This document shows positions 53,798-62,989 of a stretch of 64,000 bases of DNA, one piece after another. Position numbers and translations under genes: made by a program. How positions within the stretch are numbered: the first letter of the stretch is position 1; each line of letters opens with the position of its first letter. Below the pieces are notes generated by a model. It was not told the origin of the DNA. It ran no database searches and was given only the letters and a program-made list of their open reading frames with translations. The DNA lies in NCBI RefSeq assembly GCF_029690045.1, contig NZ_CP121464.1:3720001-3784000 (forward strand), written 5' to 3'. The stretch comes from Janthinobacterium rivuli. GTDB taxonomy: Bacteria; Pseudomonadota; Gammaproteobacteria; Burkholderiales; Burkholderiaceae_D.

Positions 53798-56491
53798 TTA
53801 CAGCTTCTCCATCTTTTGCCGCACGGCCGGAGCCGTCGCCGCCGTCGGCGCCAGTTCCAGATAGGTTTTATAGGCGGCCTTGGCTTTGGCCGCATCGCCG
53901 GCCTTGGCATAGGCGTCGCCCAGGTTCAAATAGGCGATGGCGCGCGACGGATCCATCTTGACCGTGTTTTCAAACCAGCGGGCCGCTTCGCGGAACTTTT
54001 CCTGCTTGTAGAAGACAAAACCCAGGTTATTCGCCGCCAGCGCGAAATCGGGACGCAGTTTCAGCGCTTCCGTAAATTGCGCTTCCGCCGCCGCATACTG
54101 TTTCTCCTTGTACAGCTGCAAGCCGCGGTCGTTGGCCCGCTGCGCCAGCTGACGCGTCGAGCTCGGCACGGCGCCCGGCGTGACGATCTTCTGTTCGCCA
54201 CCCTGCAAATCCTTCACCGTCACGCTGGCCGCCGCCGGTTTCGCATCGAGCTTGCTGTTCAGGGCGATGGCTTCCGTCGACAACTGCGTCGTGTTCGGGC
54301 TGAGGAATTCCGTCTCGCCCGGCAATTCAAACACGAAATCTCCCCCTTCCGAGCCAGGCAAGCTGCCGAACGCGGGCGTCTGGTTCGACACGCTGGACAC
54401 GGCCGGCGCCACGTAGGCCGCCAGTTCCGTGGCCGTGATGAGGCCGTCGCCGTTCAGGTCGCCCTTGCCCGCCAGGCCCTGCAGCAGGGTCCACGTGAAT
54501 ACGGAGTGGCCGTTCGGCCCGCCGTCGGCCACCAGCTGGTCGCCGCCGCCAGCCGTCAGCATTTGCCGGCCGATGCGCTTGGCGTTGTCGCGCAGGAAGG
54601 AGCTGGAACCAGCGCCGCGTGTCAGGCCCAGGCCGCTGTAGCAGGCATCCATGACGAAGAACGCGTGCTTGGCCGTCAGCGATTCCGCGATATTCTGGAT
54701 TTCCGTCATCGGGATCGCATCCGTGGCGAACTGCGCCGGGTCGGAATCGACGGGCACGATGTAGCCCAGGTCGCGTCCCGAGCTCAGCTTGCGCGTGGCG
54801 CCGTGGCCGGCGAAAAAGACGAAGATGCGGTCATTCTTTTGCACGCCGCCATGGGCCAGCTTGTCATGGAAGGCGGCCAGGATGTTGTTGCGCGTCGCTT
54901 CGCCGTTTTTCAGGGTCACGACGCGCTCTGGCGCAAACGCAAACTTTTCAATCAGCGTTTCGCGGATGCCTTGCGCGTCGCGCACCGCATATTGCAATTT
55001 CGGCCACTTCGCATAATCGTCGATGCCGATCACCACGGCCCAGGAATTGGCGTAACCGGTGGTCACAGGCACTTTCTCGGGCGCCGGGGCCGTGCTTTTT
55101 GCCACCTGGAAGCTGGTGCCATCCCAGCCCGCGAATTGATAGCCTTCCGCGATCAGCTTGTCGAGCACTGCCGGCAAGGCTTTTACCGTGCGTTCGTGGA
55201 TGTCGTGGAACAGGACGATGCCGCGCCCCGCCTTGTCGACGGACGCCAGCACGCGGTTCGTGATGGAACTAGGCACGGGGTCGGCCCAATCGAGCGAATC
55301 GATATTCCACATCACGGATTTCAAATGGGCATCGGCCAGCGCGGCCATGCCTTCGCTGTTGCGCGCGCCATACGGGAAGCGGAACAGCGCGGCCCGCTCG
55401 GGGCTGATGGCCTTTAATAAAGTGTCGGTGCCGAGAATTTCGCCTTTCAGCTTGTCGCCCGTCTGTTTCGACAATTGTGCGTGACTGAAACTGTGGTTGC
55501 CCACGGCATAGCCCTCTTTCATCAGCTTACGGCTCACTTCCGCGCCCGCGTTCAACTTGGCGTGGCCTTCCGCATCGAGCGAACCGAGGTTGCGGCCCAC
55601 GTTGAAGAACACGGCCGGCACGCCATATTGTTTCAGGATGGCGCTGATTTCTTCCGTGTAGCGGCGGTGCGGGCCGTCATCAAAGGTCAGCACGATGGTT
55701 TTCTTCGGCAAGCCCAGGCCGAAGATTTCCGCCTCATCTTTTTTTGGCACGGGCTTGGCTTCGGGCACAGAACCTGCCGGCGGCACCGCATACGGCACGA
55801 CGATGCCGTTTTCCTTCAAAATCTGTTCGCGGCTGTAGAGTTTTTTCAGCTGCGCCACATAATCGTCCCACCGTTCGCGCTTGAGTTCGATGGCGCGCTG
55901 GCCAAGGCTGCCGAAAATTTGCCGGATTTCCTTCTCGTAATTGCGCTCGATCTCGCCCAGCGCGTCGAGGTCTTCGGAAATGCGCTTGTGCAGCTTGATG
56001 GCCGGCAAGGACGAATCCTTGGCCACGTCGGCCAGCATGCTTTGCAGCAGCTCGCGGAAAGCCAGGCGGTCCGCGTCGTACAGGCCGGGATCGGATTCGA
56101 TATACGTCAACAGGCTGTCGAGCGCCTCGAAGCGGCCCGGATTGGTGGGCGCCGTCAGCTGGTCGAGCGCAAGATCGAGCTTGGCGATGCGTTCCTGGTT
56201 TTCATGGAACAGCGCCTGCCCCACTTTACGGGCTTCGTCGCGCGCGCCTTCCGGCAAGCTTTGCTCGTCAGCCAGCAGCACGATGATCTTGCGGAAATTG
56301 CCCAGCAAGTCGCGGAACTGGCTGGCCACGGCGGCCGTGTCGACGGTGGATTGGGGCGCGGCGGCCGGGCTGCCCGATGCGGGTACGCCGGGCGTGGCGG
56401 TGGCCGCGGGACGCGTGTAGCTATAAATGCCGGCACCAGCGGCGAGTGCCACGACAACGGTGGCGGCGATCTTGATCGGTTTGGAAGTCAC
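53798..56491 (-). CDS. Polysaccharide deacetylase-caspase-EF hand-TPR fusion
   Basis: An 897-residue protein, GTG start, with an N-terminal membrane anchor or signal (IAATVVVALAAGAGIYSY). Residues about 60-230 are helical; 260-455 form a NodB deacetylase (TFDDGPH with D271/D272, GNHSFSHAQ, FRFPYGARN, LFHDIHE); 480-735 form a C14 caspase fold with FFAGHG (H563) and MDACYSG (C617), interrupted by an EF-hand loop DLNGDGLITATE (678-689); 780-897 hold TPRs. All catalytic residues are kept. It should act in the periplasm. The domain combination is unusual; role unknown. Confidence 0.85.
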   Translation of the reverse strand: MTSKPIKIAATVVVALAAGAGIYSYTRPAATATPGVPASGSPAAAPQSTVDTAAVASQFRDLLGNFRKIIVLLADEQSLPEGARDEARKVGQALFHENQERIAKLDLALDQLTAPTNPGRFEALDSLLTYIESDPGLYDADRLAFRELLQSMLADVAKDSSLPAIKLHKRISEDLDALGEIERNYEKEIRQIFGSLGQRAIELKRERWDDYVAQLKKLYSREQILKENGIVVPYAVPPAGSVPEAKPVPKKDEAEIFGLGLPKKTIVLTFDDGPHRRYTEEISAILKQYGVPAVFFNVGRNLGSLDAEGHAKLNAGAEVSRKLMKEGYAVGNHSFSHAQLSKQTGDKLKGEILGTDTLLKAISPERAALFRFPYGARNSEGMAALADAHLKSVMWNIDSLDWADPVPSSITNRVLASVDKAGRGIVLFHDIHERTVKALPAVLDKLIAEGYQFAGWDGTSFQVAKSTAPAPEKVPVTTGYANSWAVVIGIDDYAKWPKLQYAVRDAQGIRETLIEKFAFAPERVVTLKNGEATRNNILAAFHDKLAHGGVQKNDRIFVFFAGHGATRKLSSGRDLGYIVPVDSDPAQFATDAIPMTEIQNIAESLTAKHAFFVMDACYSGLGLTRGAGSSSFLRDNAKRIGRQMLTAGGGDQLVADGGPNGHSVFTWTLLQGLAGKGDLNGDGLITATELAAYVAPAVSSVSNQTPAFGSLPGSEGGDFVFELPGETEFLSPNTTQLSTEAIALNSKLDAKPAAASVTVKDLQGGEQKIVTPGAVPSSTRQLAQRANDRGLQLYKEKQYAAAEAQFTEALKLRPDFALAANNLGFVFYKQEKFREAARWFENTVKMDPSRAIAYLNLGDAYAKAGDAAKAKAAYKTYLELAPTAATAPAVRQKMEKL

Positions 56492-56652
56492 AGGCTTGTC
56501 ATTCCCTTCACATACTATGCATAGAATTCAGATGGCGCGGATGCGCACGATGCATAATTGTAAAGCACGCCTGGCACAAGCTCAGCCCGCACGATGAATT
56601 TCGGCAATAATATCGCCGAACACCTCCATAGATAGTGAAAACGGAAAAGACG

Positions 56653-56775
56653 ATGCACAAGAAACTTTGCGCCGCGGCGCTGATGCTGGGCGTGGCCCTG
56701 ATGTTGCTGCAACTGCGCGCGCATGCGGGCGACGACGTGATCAATGTGGCGGGACGCGTGTGCCTGCCGCACTGA
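56653..56775 (+). CDS. Small exported peptide (40 aa)
   Basis: An ATG with GGAAAAG upstream opens a 40-codon frame: a signal-like start (KKLCAAALMLGVALMLL) and a short mature part GDDVINVAGRVCLPH with one Cys. It lies in the 312-base gap between the caspase fusion and hmgA. Too short for family assignment. A weak dyad CGGC/GCCG surrounds AATAATAT about 45 bases upstream. Confidence 0.45.
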   Translation: MHKKLCAAALMLGVALMLLQLRAHAGDDVINVAGRVCLPH

Positions 56776-56804
56776 TCACTTGAGCAAGCCGAACCGTGTA
56801 TCCG

Positions 56805-58106
56805 TCACGGCTCCGGGTCGAAATGCTTGCGCAAGCCTTGCCAGCACTCGAAATAATCGTTTTGCAGCAGTTCACTGTTCAAGGCGAATGGCGTCGGCTT
56901 GAGGATGGTGCGCGTCTCGAACATGAAGGCCATGGTGTCGCCCACCTTCACGGGCGCGGACGTGTCGCTGTGCGAGGCCTTTTCGAACGTTTGCGCATCG
57001 GGGCCGTGGCCGGACATGCAGTTGTGCAGGCTGGCGCCGCCCGGCACGAAGCCGGCCGCCTTGGCGTCGTACACGCCGTGGATCAGTCCCATGAATTCGC
57101 TGGCCACATTGCGGTGGAACCAGGGCGGGCGGAACGTGTGTTCGGCGGCCAGCCAGCGCGGCGGGAAGATGGCAAAGTCGATGGCGCCAAATAGCGGGTT
57201 CTCGCTCGGCGCCTGCAGCACGAGGAAGATCGACGGGTCCGGATGGTCGTAGCTGATCGAGCCGATGGTATTAAAACGGCGCAGATCGTATTTATAGGGC
57301 GCGTAATTGCCATGCCAGGCCACGACGTCCAGCGGTGAATGGTCGAGCGTCGTGCGCCACAGGTGGCCGCCGAACTTGGCCAGCAGTTCGCACGCGCCGT
57401 CGATGTCTTCGTAGGCCGCGTGCGGCGTGAGGAAATCGCGGCTGTTGGCCAGGCCGTTCGAGCCGATGGGGCCCATGTCCGGCAGGCGGAAGGCCGTGCC
57501 GAAGTTTTCGCACACATAGCCGCGCGCCACGCCATCGGGCAAGGTCACGCGGAAGCGCACGCCGCGGGGAATCACGGCGATTTCCTGCGGTGCCAGCTCG
57601 ATCAAGCCCAGTTCCGTGGCGATCGCCAGCCTGCCCTCCTGCGGCACGACCAGCAATTCGCCATCGGCCGAGTAAAAGAAGCGCTGCATCGAGCGGTTGG
57701 CCGCGTACACGTGGATGGCGCAGCCGCTCATGGTTTCGGCGCTGCCATTGCCGGCCATCGTTTGCCAGCCGTCGATGAAGTCTGTTGGCGTCGCGCCGTC
57801 GGGCAACGGCAGCGGGTCCCAGCGCAGCTGGTTCGGCGGCGTGGGGGGCATGGCGTGGAAATCGCTGACGATGCGGGTATTTTCAGCCAGGGTAAATGGC
57901 GGATGCTGGCTGGCGGGACGGATGCGGTACAGCCACGAGCGCCGGTTCTGCGCGCGCGGAGCCGTGAAGGCCGTGCCCGAAAGTTGTTCCGCATACAGGC
58001 CCAATGGCGCCTGCTGCGGCGAATTCTGCCCCTGCGGCAAGGCGCCGGGCACGGCTTCCGTGGCAAATTCGTTGCCGAAGCCGCTTTGGTAGCCGGCGCC
58101 TATCAT
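56805..58106 (-). CDS. hmgA: Homogentisate 1,2-dioxygenase
   Basis: A 433-residue enzyme that opens the ring of homogentisate to maleylacetoacetate in tyrosine and phenylalanine breakdown. The start [19 protein letters not shown] is the family signature. Fe ligands are the His and Glu of [12 protein letters not shown] and the His of [10 protein letters not shown] 58106 overlaps the DUF2783 stop. The next pathway enzymes (maleylacetoacetate isomerase, fumarylacetoacetase) are not in the window. Confidence 0.95.
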   Translation of the reverse strand: MIGAGYQSGFGNEFATEAVPGALPQGQNSPQQAPLGLYAEQLSGTAFTAPRAQNRRSWLYRIRPASQHPPFTLAENTRIVSDFHAMPPTPPNQLRWDPLPLPDGATPTDFIDGWQTMAGNGSAETMSGCAIHVYAANRSMQRFFYSADGELLVVPQEGRLAIATELGLIELAPQEIAVIPRGVRFRVTLPDGVARGYVCENFGTAFRLPDMGPIGSNGLANSRDFLTPHAAYEDIDGACELLAKFGGHLWRTTLDHSPLDVVAWHGNYAPYKYDLRRFNTIGSISYDHPDPSIFLVLQAPSENPLFGAIDFAIFPPRWLAAEHTFRPPWFHRNVASEFMGLIHGVYDAKAAGFVPGGASLHNCMSGHGPDAQTFEKASHSDTSAPVKVGDTMAFMFETRTILKPTPFALNSELLQNDYFECWQGLRKHFDPEP

Positions 58107-58288
58107 GCCGGCTCCGCCAGGCCGTCGGCCGCGTCGCGCAGCAAGCCCTGCACCACGTCGGCCTTGCCGATGGCGCCCATGGCCAGCAGGGCGAAGCGGG
58201 CGAGGAACAGGGGCGAACGCTGCTCGCCCAGGCCGCCCATGGTATGGCACAGCTCGGTGTAAAGATTATCCAGTTCGATGTCGGTCAT
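58103..58288 (-). CDS. DUF2783 protein
   Basis: A 61-residue helical protein ([29 protein letters not shown]). DUF2783 genes are found beside hmgA or related oxygenases in Burkholderiales. AAGGAG precedes the ATG, and the gene overlaps both neighbours by ATGA. Function unknown, perhaps an accessory subunit. Confidence 0.82.
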   Translation of the reverse strand: MTDIELDNLYTELCHTMGGLGEQRSPLFLARFALLAMGAIGKADVVQGLLRDAADGLAEPA

Positions 58289-60057
58289 GTTGTCTCCTTA
58301 ATAATTTTTAATGACCCGCTGCGCAAAGTACTGGGGTCAGACCCGGCGGGGGTGCACGCCCCAATGGGGCGCGTACCGCTCCCGAAGGGACTGACCCCGG
58401 CTTTCGCCAGCGCTTCAATCACCTGCCCCGCCCGCATCTGCCGCCAGCGCCCCAGCACATGCCCATCCGGGCGCACGAGATAAAAACTGCCAGGCTGCGC
58501 GTCAAACAGCGAGAATACCTGCGCCGTGTGGTCCCAGGCGCGCCCTTGCGCCCCGCCGCGGGCGATCGCCACGGTACTCAACGGCAATGTATCGCCCAGC
58601 GCCAGCAGTTCGGCTGGCACGGCGCCTTCTTCGCTGAAGTACAGTCCCGTGAAATCGCCATCGGCGCGTTTCAGCAAATCGGTAATATACCCGGCTTCTT
58701 GCCTGCCGTCTTGCAGCAGCACCAGCGGACATTCGGGCAAGACCGTGCCCGGCGCGGGGCCGGCGGCAAACGTCTCGCTATCCTGCGCATTCAGGGCAGA
58801 CTGCGCATACGCGATGGCGCTCGTCTGGCGCGGGTTGATCAGCGAGCGCACGTGCGCATGCTTGCCCGCCAGGCCCAGCACGGCCGTGCGCATGAGCTCG
58901 AAAGCGAAGGTGGGCGGCGCCATGAATTCCGTGCTTTTGGTGCCGTGGCGCAGATTTTCATGGGCGGCGAACACGCGCTCGTCCGAATAGCTGTCCAGCA
59001 AACTGTCCGGCGCCAGTCCCTTGACGACATACGCCAGCTTCCAGGCCAGGTTGTCCGCGTCGTCGATGCCCGAGTTCGCCCCGCGCACGCCGAAGATGGG
59101 CACCAAATGGGCCGCATCGCCCGCGAATAGCACCGGGCCATGCCGGTATTTTTCCAGGGTCAGCGCATTGGCCTTGTAGATGGTGATCCACACGGGATGC
59201 CACGGCTGTGTTTCCCCCATCATGGCCAGCAGGCTGTCCACGCGCGGTGCCACGTTTTCCAGCAGCACGGCCGCCTGCGCATCCTCGTCGTCGCGCAACT
59301 GGTAGTCGATGCGCCAGATATCGTCGGGCTGCTTGTGCACCAGCACGGTGGAGCCGGGATTCGACGGCGGGTCGAAATACGCAAGGCGCTCCGTCGGGCG
59401 CTCGCTCTTCAGGTGGATATCGACGATCACGTAGCGCCCTTCATAGCTGGTGCCCTGCAATTTCAGGCCCAGCGCTTCTCGCACGACGCTGCGCCCGCCA
59501 TCGGCCGCCACCAGCCAGTCCGTGTCGATCTGGTAGGCTTCATCGGGCGTGGCGACCGTGACCGTGGCGCCATCGGCGCGCTGGTCCACGCCAGTGACCC
59601 GCGTTTGCCAGCGGATATCGATCAGCTCCGGCTGGCGTTCGGCCGCGTCGAGCAGGAATTGCTCGATATGGTATTGCGCCAGGTTGACCATGGGCGGCAG
59701 CTTCTGGTTCGCGTCTTGCGGCATCGTAAAGTGCAGCACTTCCTCGTCGCGGTAAAAGCTGCGTCCTCCCGCCCACGGCAAGCCCTTGCGGATAAAGCCG
59801 TCGAGCGCGCCCAGGCGTTCGATGATTTCCAGGCTGCGCCGCGAAATGCAGATGGCGCGGCTGCCCGTGCACACGCCATCGTCCGCTTCGATCAGCACCG
59901 AGCGCAGGCCGTGGCGCGCCAGGCCCAGGGCCGTGGCCAGACCGACGGGGCCGCCGCCGACGATCAGGACAGGAACGTGCTGCGTCGATGCGCCCGCTGG
60001 TTTGCCAGGCGGATAGACCTTCGGCACATGGGGATAAGGGTGAAACGTATCGCTCAT
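58285..60057 (-). CDS. FAD-dependent aromatic monooxygenase with REP-derived C-terminus
   Basis: A 590-residue flavoprotein hydroxylase of the MhpA/PheA type. FAD motifs are GGGPVGLATALGLARHG, GRSVVREALGLKL and LFAGDAAHLVPIFG. In this operon it likely hydroxylates an aromatic acid upstream of homogentisate. The last about 40 codons (SPFGSGTRPIGACTPAGSD) come from a palindromic repeat, so the tail differs from the family's. Starts with MSDTFHPYPHV 12 bases after the MFS stop. Confidence 0.85.
   Translation of the reverse strand: MSDTFHPYPHVPKVYPPGKPAGASTQHVPVLIVGGGPVGLATALGLARHGLRSVLIEADDGVCTGSRAICISRRSLEIIERLGALDGFIRKGLPWAGGRSFYRDEEVLHFTMPQDANQKLPPMVNLAQYHIEQFLLDAAERQPELIDIRWQTRVTGVDQRADGATVTVATPDEAYQIDTDWLVAADGGRSVVREALGLKLQGTSYEGRYVIVDIHLKSERPTERLAYFDPPSNPGSTVLVHKQPDDIWRIDYQLRDDEDAQAAVLLENVAPRVDSLLAMMGETQPWHPVWITIYKANALTLEKYRHGPVLFAGDAAHLVPIFGVRGANSGIDDADNLAWKLAYVVKGLAPDSLLDSYSDERVFAAHENLRHGTKSTEFMAPPTFAFELMRTAVLGLAGKHAHVRSLINPRQTSAIAYAQSALNAQDSETFAAGPAPGTVLPECPLVLLQDGRQEAGYITDLLKRADGDFTGLYFSEEGAVPAELLALGDTLPLSTVAIARGGAQGRAWDHTAQVFSLFDAQPGSFYLVRPDGHVLGRWRQMRAGQVIEALAKAGVSPFGSGTRPIGACTPAGSDPSTLRSGSLKIIKETT
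58333..58398. repeat. REP-like palindromic element in the monooxygenase 3' end
   Basis: GGGGTCAG (58333-58340) and CTGACCCC (58391-58398) border an imperfect 66-bp palindrome with an inner GGTGCACGCC / GGGGCGCG region. The ends are the same as those of the palindrome in the HupE-like gene. Such elements are frequent in Oxalobacteraceae, usually between genes. Confidence 0.75.
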
Positions 60058-60069
60058 GATGTTTCCTCT

Positions 60070-61407
60070 TCAAGAATATGTTTTGCCGCTGCGGGCAATC
60101 GGCAGGGTCAGCACGATGGCCGCGCCCGCCACCAGCAGCACGCTGGCGTACAGCAAGCCCGTGGCAAAGCTGTGCGTGATGTCCTTCAGCCAGCCCACGA
60201 CGACGGGGTTCAGGGCCGAGCCGATATTGCCCGTGGCGTTGATGACGGCGATGCCGATGGCGCGCGCACCGAGGCTCAGGGCTCGGTCCGGCGTGGTCCA
60301 GAAGACGGACATGGCCGTGTAAGCGCCCGTCGAAGCCATGCACACGCCCAGCAGCTGCATGATGGGGTTGGCCGAGTACGCCGTGAACAGCCAACCAAAG
60401 GCCGACAGCAGCATGGGCCAGACGATGTGCCAGCGGCGTTCCTGCAGGCGGTCCGAGCGGCGGCCCCACAGGATCATGCCGATGACGGTGCACACTTGCG
60501 GAATGGCGGCCAGCAAGCCGATCTGCGTGTTGCTGGCGTTGCTATTAAAACTTTTCACGATCAGCGGCGTCCACACGGCCACCATCGCCAGGGTATTGAC
60601 CAGGCAAAAATAGGCGACGCCGAATTTCAATACCGTGGGCGAGCACATTTCCGCCATCACCGAGGTGTTTTGCCGGGGAGCGATGTGCACTGCAGCCGGC
60701 TTGTGCTCGGCCGCCAGCATGCGCGCCAGCACCTGCTGTTCCAGCTTGCCCAGCCAGTTTGCCTTGTTGGGAGAATCGTCGAGGTAGCCATACACGGCCA
60801 GGCCCAGGAACACGGATGGCATGCCTTCGAGCAAGAACAGCCATTGCCAGCCCTTCAAGCCCCAGTGGCCATCGAGGCTCAGGATCAGGCCCGACAGAGC
60901 GGAACCGATAGCGGCCGTGACGGGCATGGCGATCATGAACAGGGCATTGGCGCGCGCCCGGTAGGCGCTGGGAAACCAGTAGGTCAGATACAGTAGCATA
61001 CCGGGCAAGAAGCCCGCCTCCGTCACACCCACCAGGAAGCGCAGCGCGTACAGGCTGGCCGGGCCGCTGGCGAACAGGGTCGCCGTCGAGGCCAGACCCC
61101 AGGCGATCATCATGCTGCCTATCCATTTACGCGCGCCGATGCGGGCCAGCACGATGTTGCTGGGAATGCTGCAGGCGATGTAGGCGATGTAAAACAGGGT
61201 GGTGGCAAAGCCGAACTGGGTGCCGGACAGGCCCAGGTCTTGCATCATGGTCAGTCCGGCGAAGCCGATATTGATGCGGTCAAGAAAGGAAAACACGAAC
61301 AGCAGGAACAAAAATCCCAGCAAATGGCGCGATACCTTGCGCATCACCTGCTGTTCCATTTGGTCGGTGGCCGCGTCGAGGACGGGCGTAGTGGTGGCGA
61401 TGGTCAT
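60070..61407 (-). CDS. MFS aromatic acid transporter (ACS family)
   Basis: A 445-residue 12-helix carrier. ATG 61407 has GGAG six bases upstream; ATG 61419 is an alternative. The motifs FSFLDRINIGFAG and VGVTEAGFLPGMLLYLTYWF are those of anion:cation symporters such as PcaK/GarP relatives. It likely takes up the aromatic or hydroxyphenyl acid degraded by the following FAD enzyme and HmgA. Confidence 0.87.
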   Translation of the reverse strand: MTIATTTPVLDAATDQMEQQVMRKVSRHLLGFLFLLFVFSFLDRINIGFAGLTMMQDLGLSGTQFGFATTLFYIAYIACSIPSNIVLARIGARKWIGSMMIAWGLASTATLFASGPASLYALRFLVGVTEAGFLPGMLLYLTYWFPSAYRARANALFMIAMPVTAAIGSALSGLILSLDGHWGLKGWQWLFLLEGMPSVFLGLAVYGYLDDSPNKANWLGKLEQQVLARMLAAEHKPAAVHIAPRQNTSVMAEMCSPTVLKFGVAYFCLVNTLAMVAVWTPLIVKSFNSNASNTQIGLLAAIPQVCTVIGMILWGRRSDRLQERRWHIVWPMLLSAFGWLFTAYSANPIMQLLGVCMASTGAYTAMSVFWTTPDRALSLGARAIGIAVINATGNIGSALNPVVVGWLKDITHSFATGLLYASVLLVAGAAIVLTLPIARSGKTYS

Positions 61408-61513
61408 GCTTGTCTCCATAAGGTGTCGCCCTCCCCTTGTTGATTTTATTGGGTGAGAGCGGCCGGGTGATCCCGGCTTGAAACACAGTATGCAGACGAC
61501 AATGCCGGCGGCT

Positions 61514-61546
61514 GTCCCCATTTTGGGGACGTTTTGCGCCCAAAAC
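61514..61546. promoter_or_regulatory. Two adjacent dyads upstream of the homogentisate operon
   Basis: GTCCCC-ATTTT-GGGGAC (61514-61530) and GTTTTG-CGCC-CAAAAC (61531-61546) lie between the LuxR gene end and the MFS start, about 107-139 bases before the latter. Neither has a T run. They may bind the LuxR-type regulator. Confidence 0.45.
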
Positions 61547-61582
61547 AGTCAAGAAGGCGGAGCCATCCCTACGCCGAAGGAA

Positions 61583-62401
61583 CTAGACGGGTGCTGGCGC
61601 CATGCACAGGGCGAACAACTGGCGCTGACTGGAAATACCCAGGCGTTTATACGCGCGTTTCTGGTAAGTCGTCACGCTGGACGGCTGCACGCCGATGATC
61701 TCGGCGATTTCCACGGCCGTCAGGCCTTCTAGCACGCAGCGCAGCACGTCCAGTTCACGCTTGCTCAAGGCGGGACAATGCTGGCGCAGCCGTGCCAGCA
61801 TCATCGGCGCGACGCCTTGCGTATTCTGGCCGTTCAGGCTGTAGTGATGCTTGACGGCATGGGCAAACAGCGGTGACAGGGTTTCGATGCCCGCCACTTC
61901 GCCGGGCAGGAACTTGCCCTGGCTGCTGTCGCGGTAGAAATTGACGGACAGCCAGATATCGCCGGCCGGCTGCAGCAGCAGCGATAGCCGGTCCGAGACA
62001 TTCGGTTTTTGATAGCAGGCGGCGCGGTAGCCGGGATGGTCGATCTCGTCGCTGGCCTGCTGGTGCAGCACGATGGCGGGATCGGTTTTTCGCCCCGGCG
62101 CCGGCGCGATCACGCGCTGGTTGCCATCGAGCGCGTAATAGTGGCGCGCGTAGCTGTCGGCAATATCTTGCAGGAAACGTCCGCCGCGCCGGTCAGCCAC
62201 GGCGACCGTGCGGGGCCGGTTGCCGAATTCATAGGCAAAGATCGTGCACTGGGCAATCGGCGCGACCGTGCTGACCGTTTTCAGGATGGCCCCAGCGACG
62301 GCATTCACGTCCGCATGGCCGATGGCGGCCATCAGCTCCAGGGTACGCCCGAAGTCCAGCTGCCCTTCCGCCTGCCGCCGCTCGACGCGCCAGTAACGCA
62401 T
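61583..62401 (-). CDS. LuxR-family transcriptional regulator
   Basis: A 272-residue protein. Residues about 1-190 are a GAF/PAS-like sensory part with no REC features, and 205-270 the HTH (LSKRELDVLRCVLEGL, PSSVTTYQKRAYKRLGISS). It sits upstream of the MFS-monooxygenase-HmgA operon on the same strand, so it is likely the activator of that operon, sensing an aromatic compound. ATG 62401 is chosen. Confidence 0.83.
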   Translation of the reverse strand: MRYWRVERRQAEGQLDFGRTLELMAAIGHADVNAVAGAILKTVSTVAPIAQCTIFAYEFGNRPRTVAVADRRGGRFLQDIADSYARHYYALDGNQRVIAPAPGRKTDPAIVLHQQASDEIDHPGYRAACYQKPNVSDRLSLLLQPAGDIWLSVNFYRDSSQGKFLPGEVAGIETLSPLFAHAVKHHYSLNGQNTQGVAPMMLARLRQHCPALSKRELDVLRCVLEGLTAVEIAEIIGVQPSSVTTYQKRAYKRLGISSQRQLFALCMAPAPV

Positions 62402-62411
62402 ATCTGTTTCC

Positions 62412-62933
62412 TTACTGCCCGCGCTGCGGCAAGACCCAGTCCGGCCGGATGTAATGGCAGGTATAGCCATGCGGCAAGCGCTGCAGATAATCCTGGTGCT
62501 CGGGTTCCGCTTCCCAGAACGGACCTGCAGGCGCCACTTCCGTCACCACCTTGCCGGGCCACAGGCCGGAAGCGTCGACGTCGCGGATGGTGTCTTCGGC
62601 CACCCGTTTTTGCTCGTCGCTCGTGTAATAGATGGCCGAACGGTAGCTCGTGCCGCGGTCGTTGCCCTGGCGGTCTTCCGTGCTGGGGTCGTGGATCTGG
62701 AAGAAAAATTCCAGGATCTTGCGGTAGCTGATGGTGTTCGGGTCGAAAATGATCTCGATCGCTTCCGCATGCGTGCCGTGGTTGCGGTAGGTGGCGTTGG
62801 CCACGTCGCCGCCGCTGTAGCCCACGCGCGTGGCGAGCACGCCCGGATAGCGGCGCAGCAAGTCTTGCACGCCCCAGAAGCAGCCGCCGGCCAGGATCGC
62901 GGTTTCATTGCCTTGTGCATTGTCTTGTGCCAT
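62412..62933 (-). CDS. msrA: Peptide methionine sulfoxide reductase
   Basis: A 173-residue MsrA. The catalytic GGCFWG, the [19 protein letters not shown] block and the C-terminal CHYIRPDW are intact. It reduces methionine-S-sulfoxide in cytoplasmic proteins. Ends 10 bases before the LuxR start. Confidence 0.96.
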   Translation of the reverse strand: MAQDNAQGNETAILAGGCFWGVQDLLRRYPGVLATRVGYSGGDVANATYRNHGTHAEAIEIIFDPNTISYRKILEFFFQIHDPSTEDRQGNDRGTSYRSAIYYTSDEQKRVAEDTIRDVDASGLWPGKVVTEVAPAGPFWEAEPEHQDYLQRLPHGYTCHYIRPDWVLPQRGQ

Positions 62934-62989
62934 GGTGTCTTTCCCGTTCTAGTCAGAAGCAGCTATCTTACCCTGTCGCGCGACTTTCT

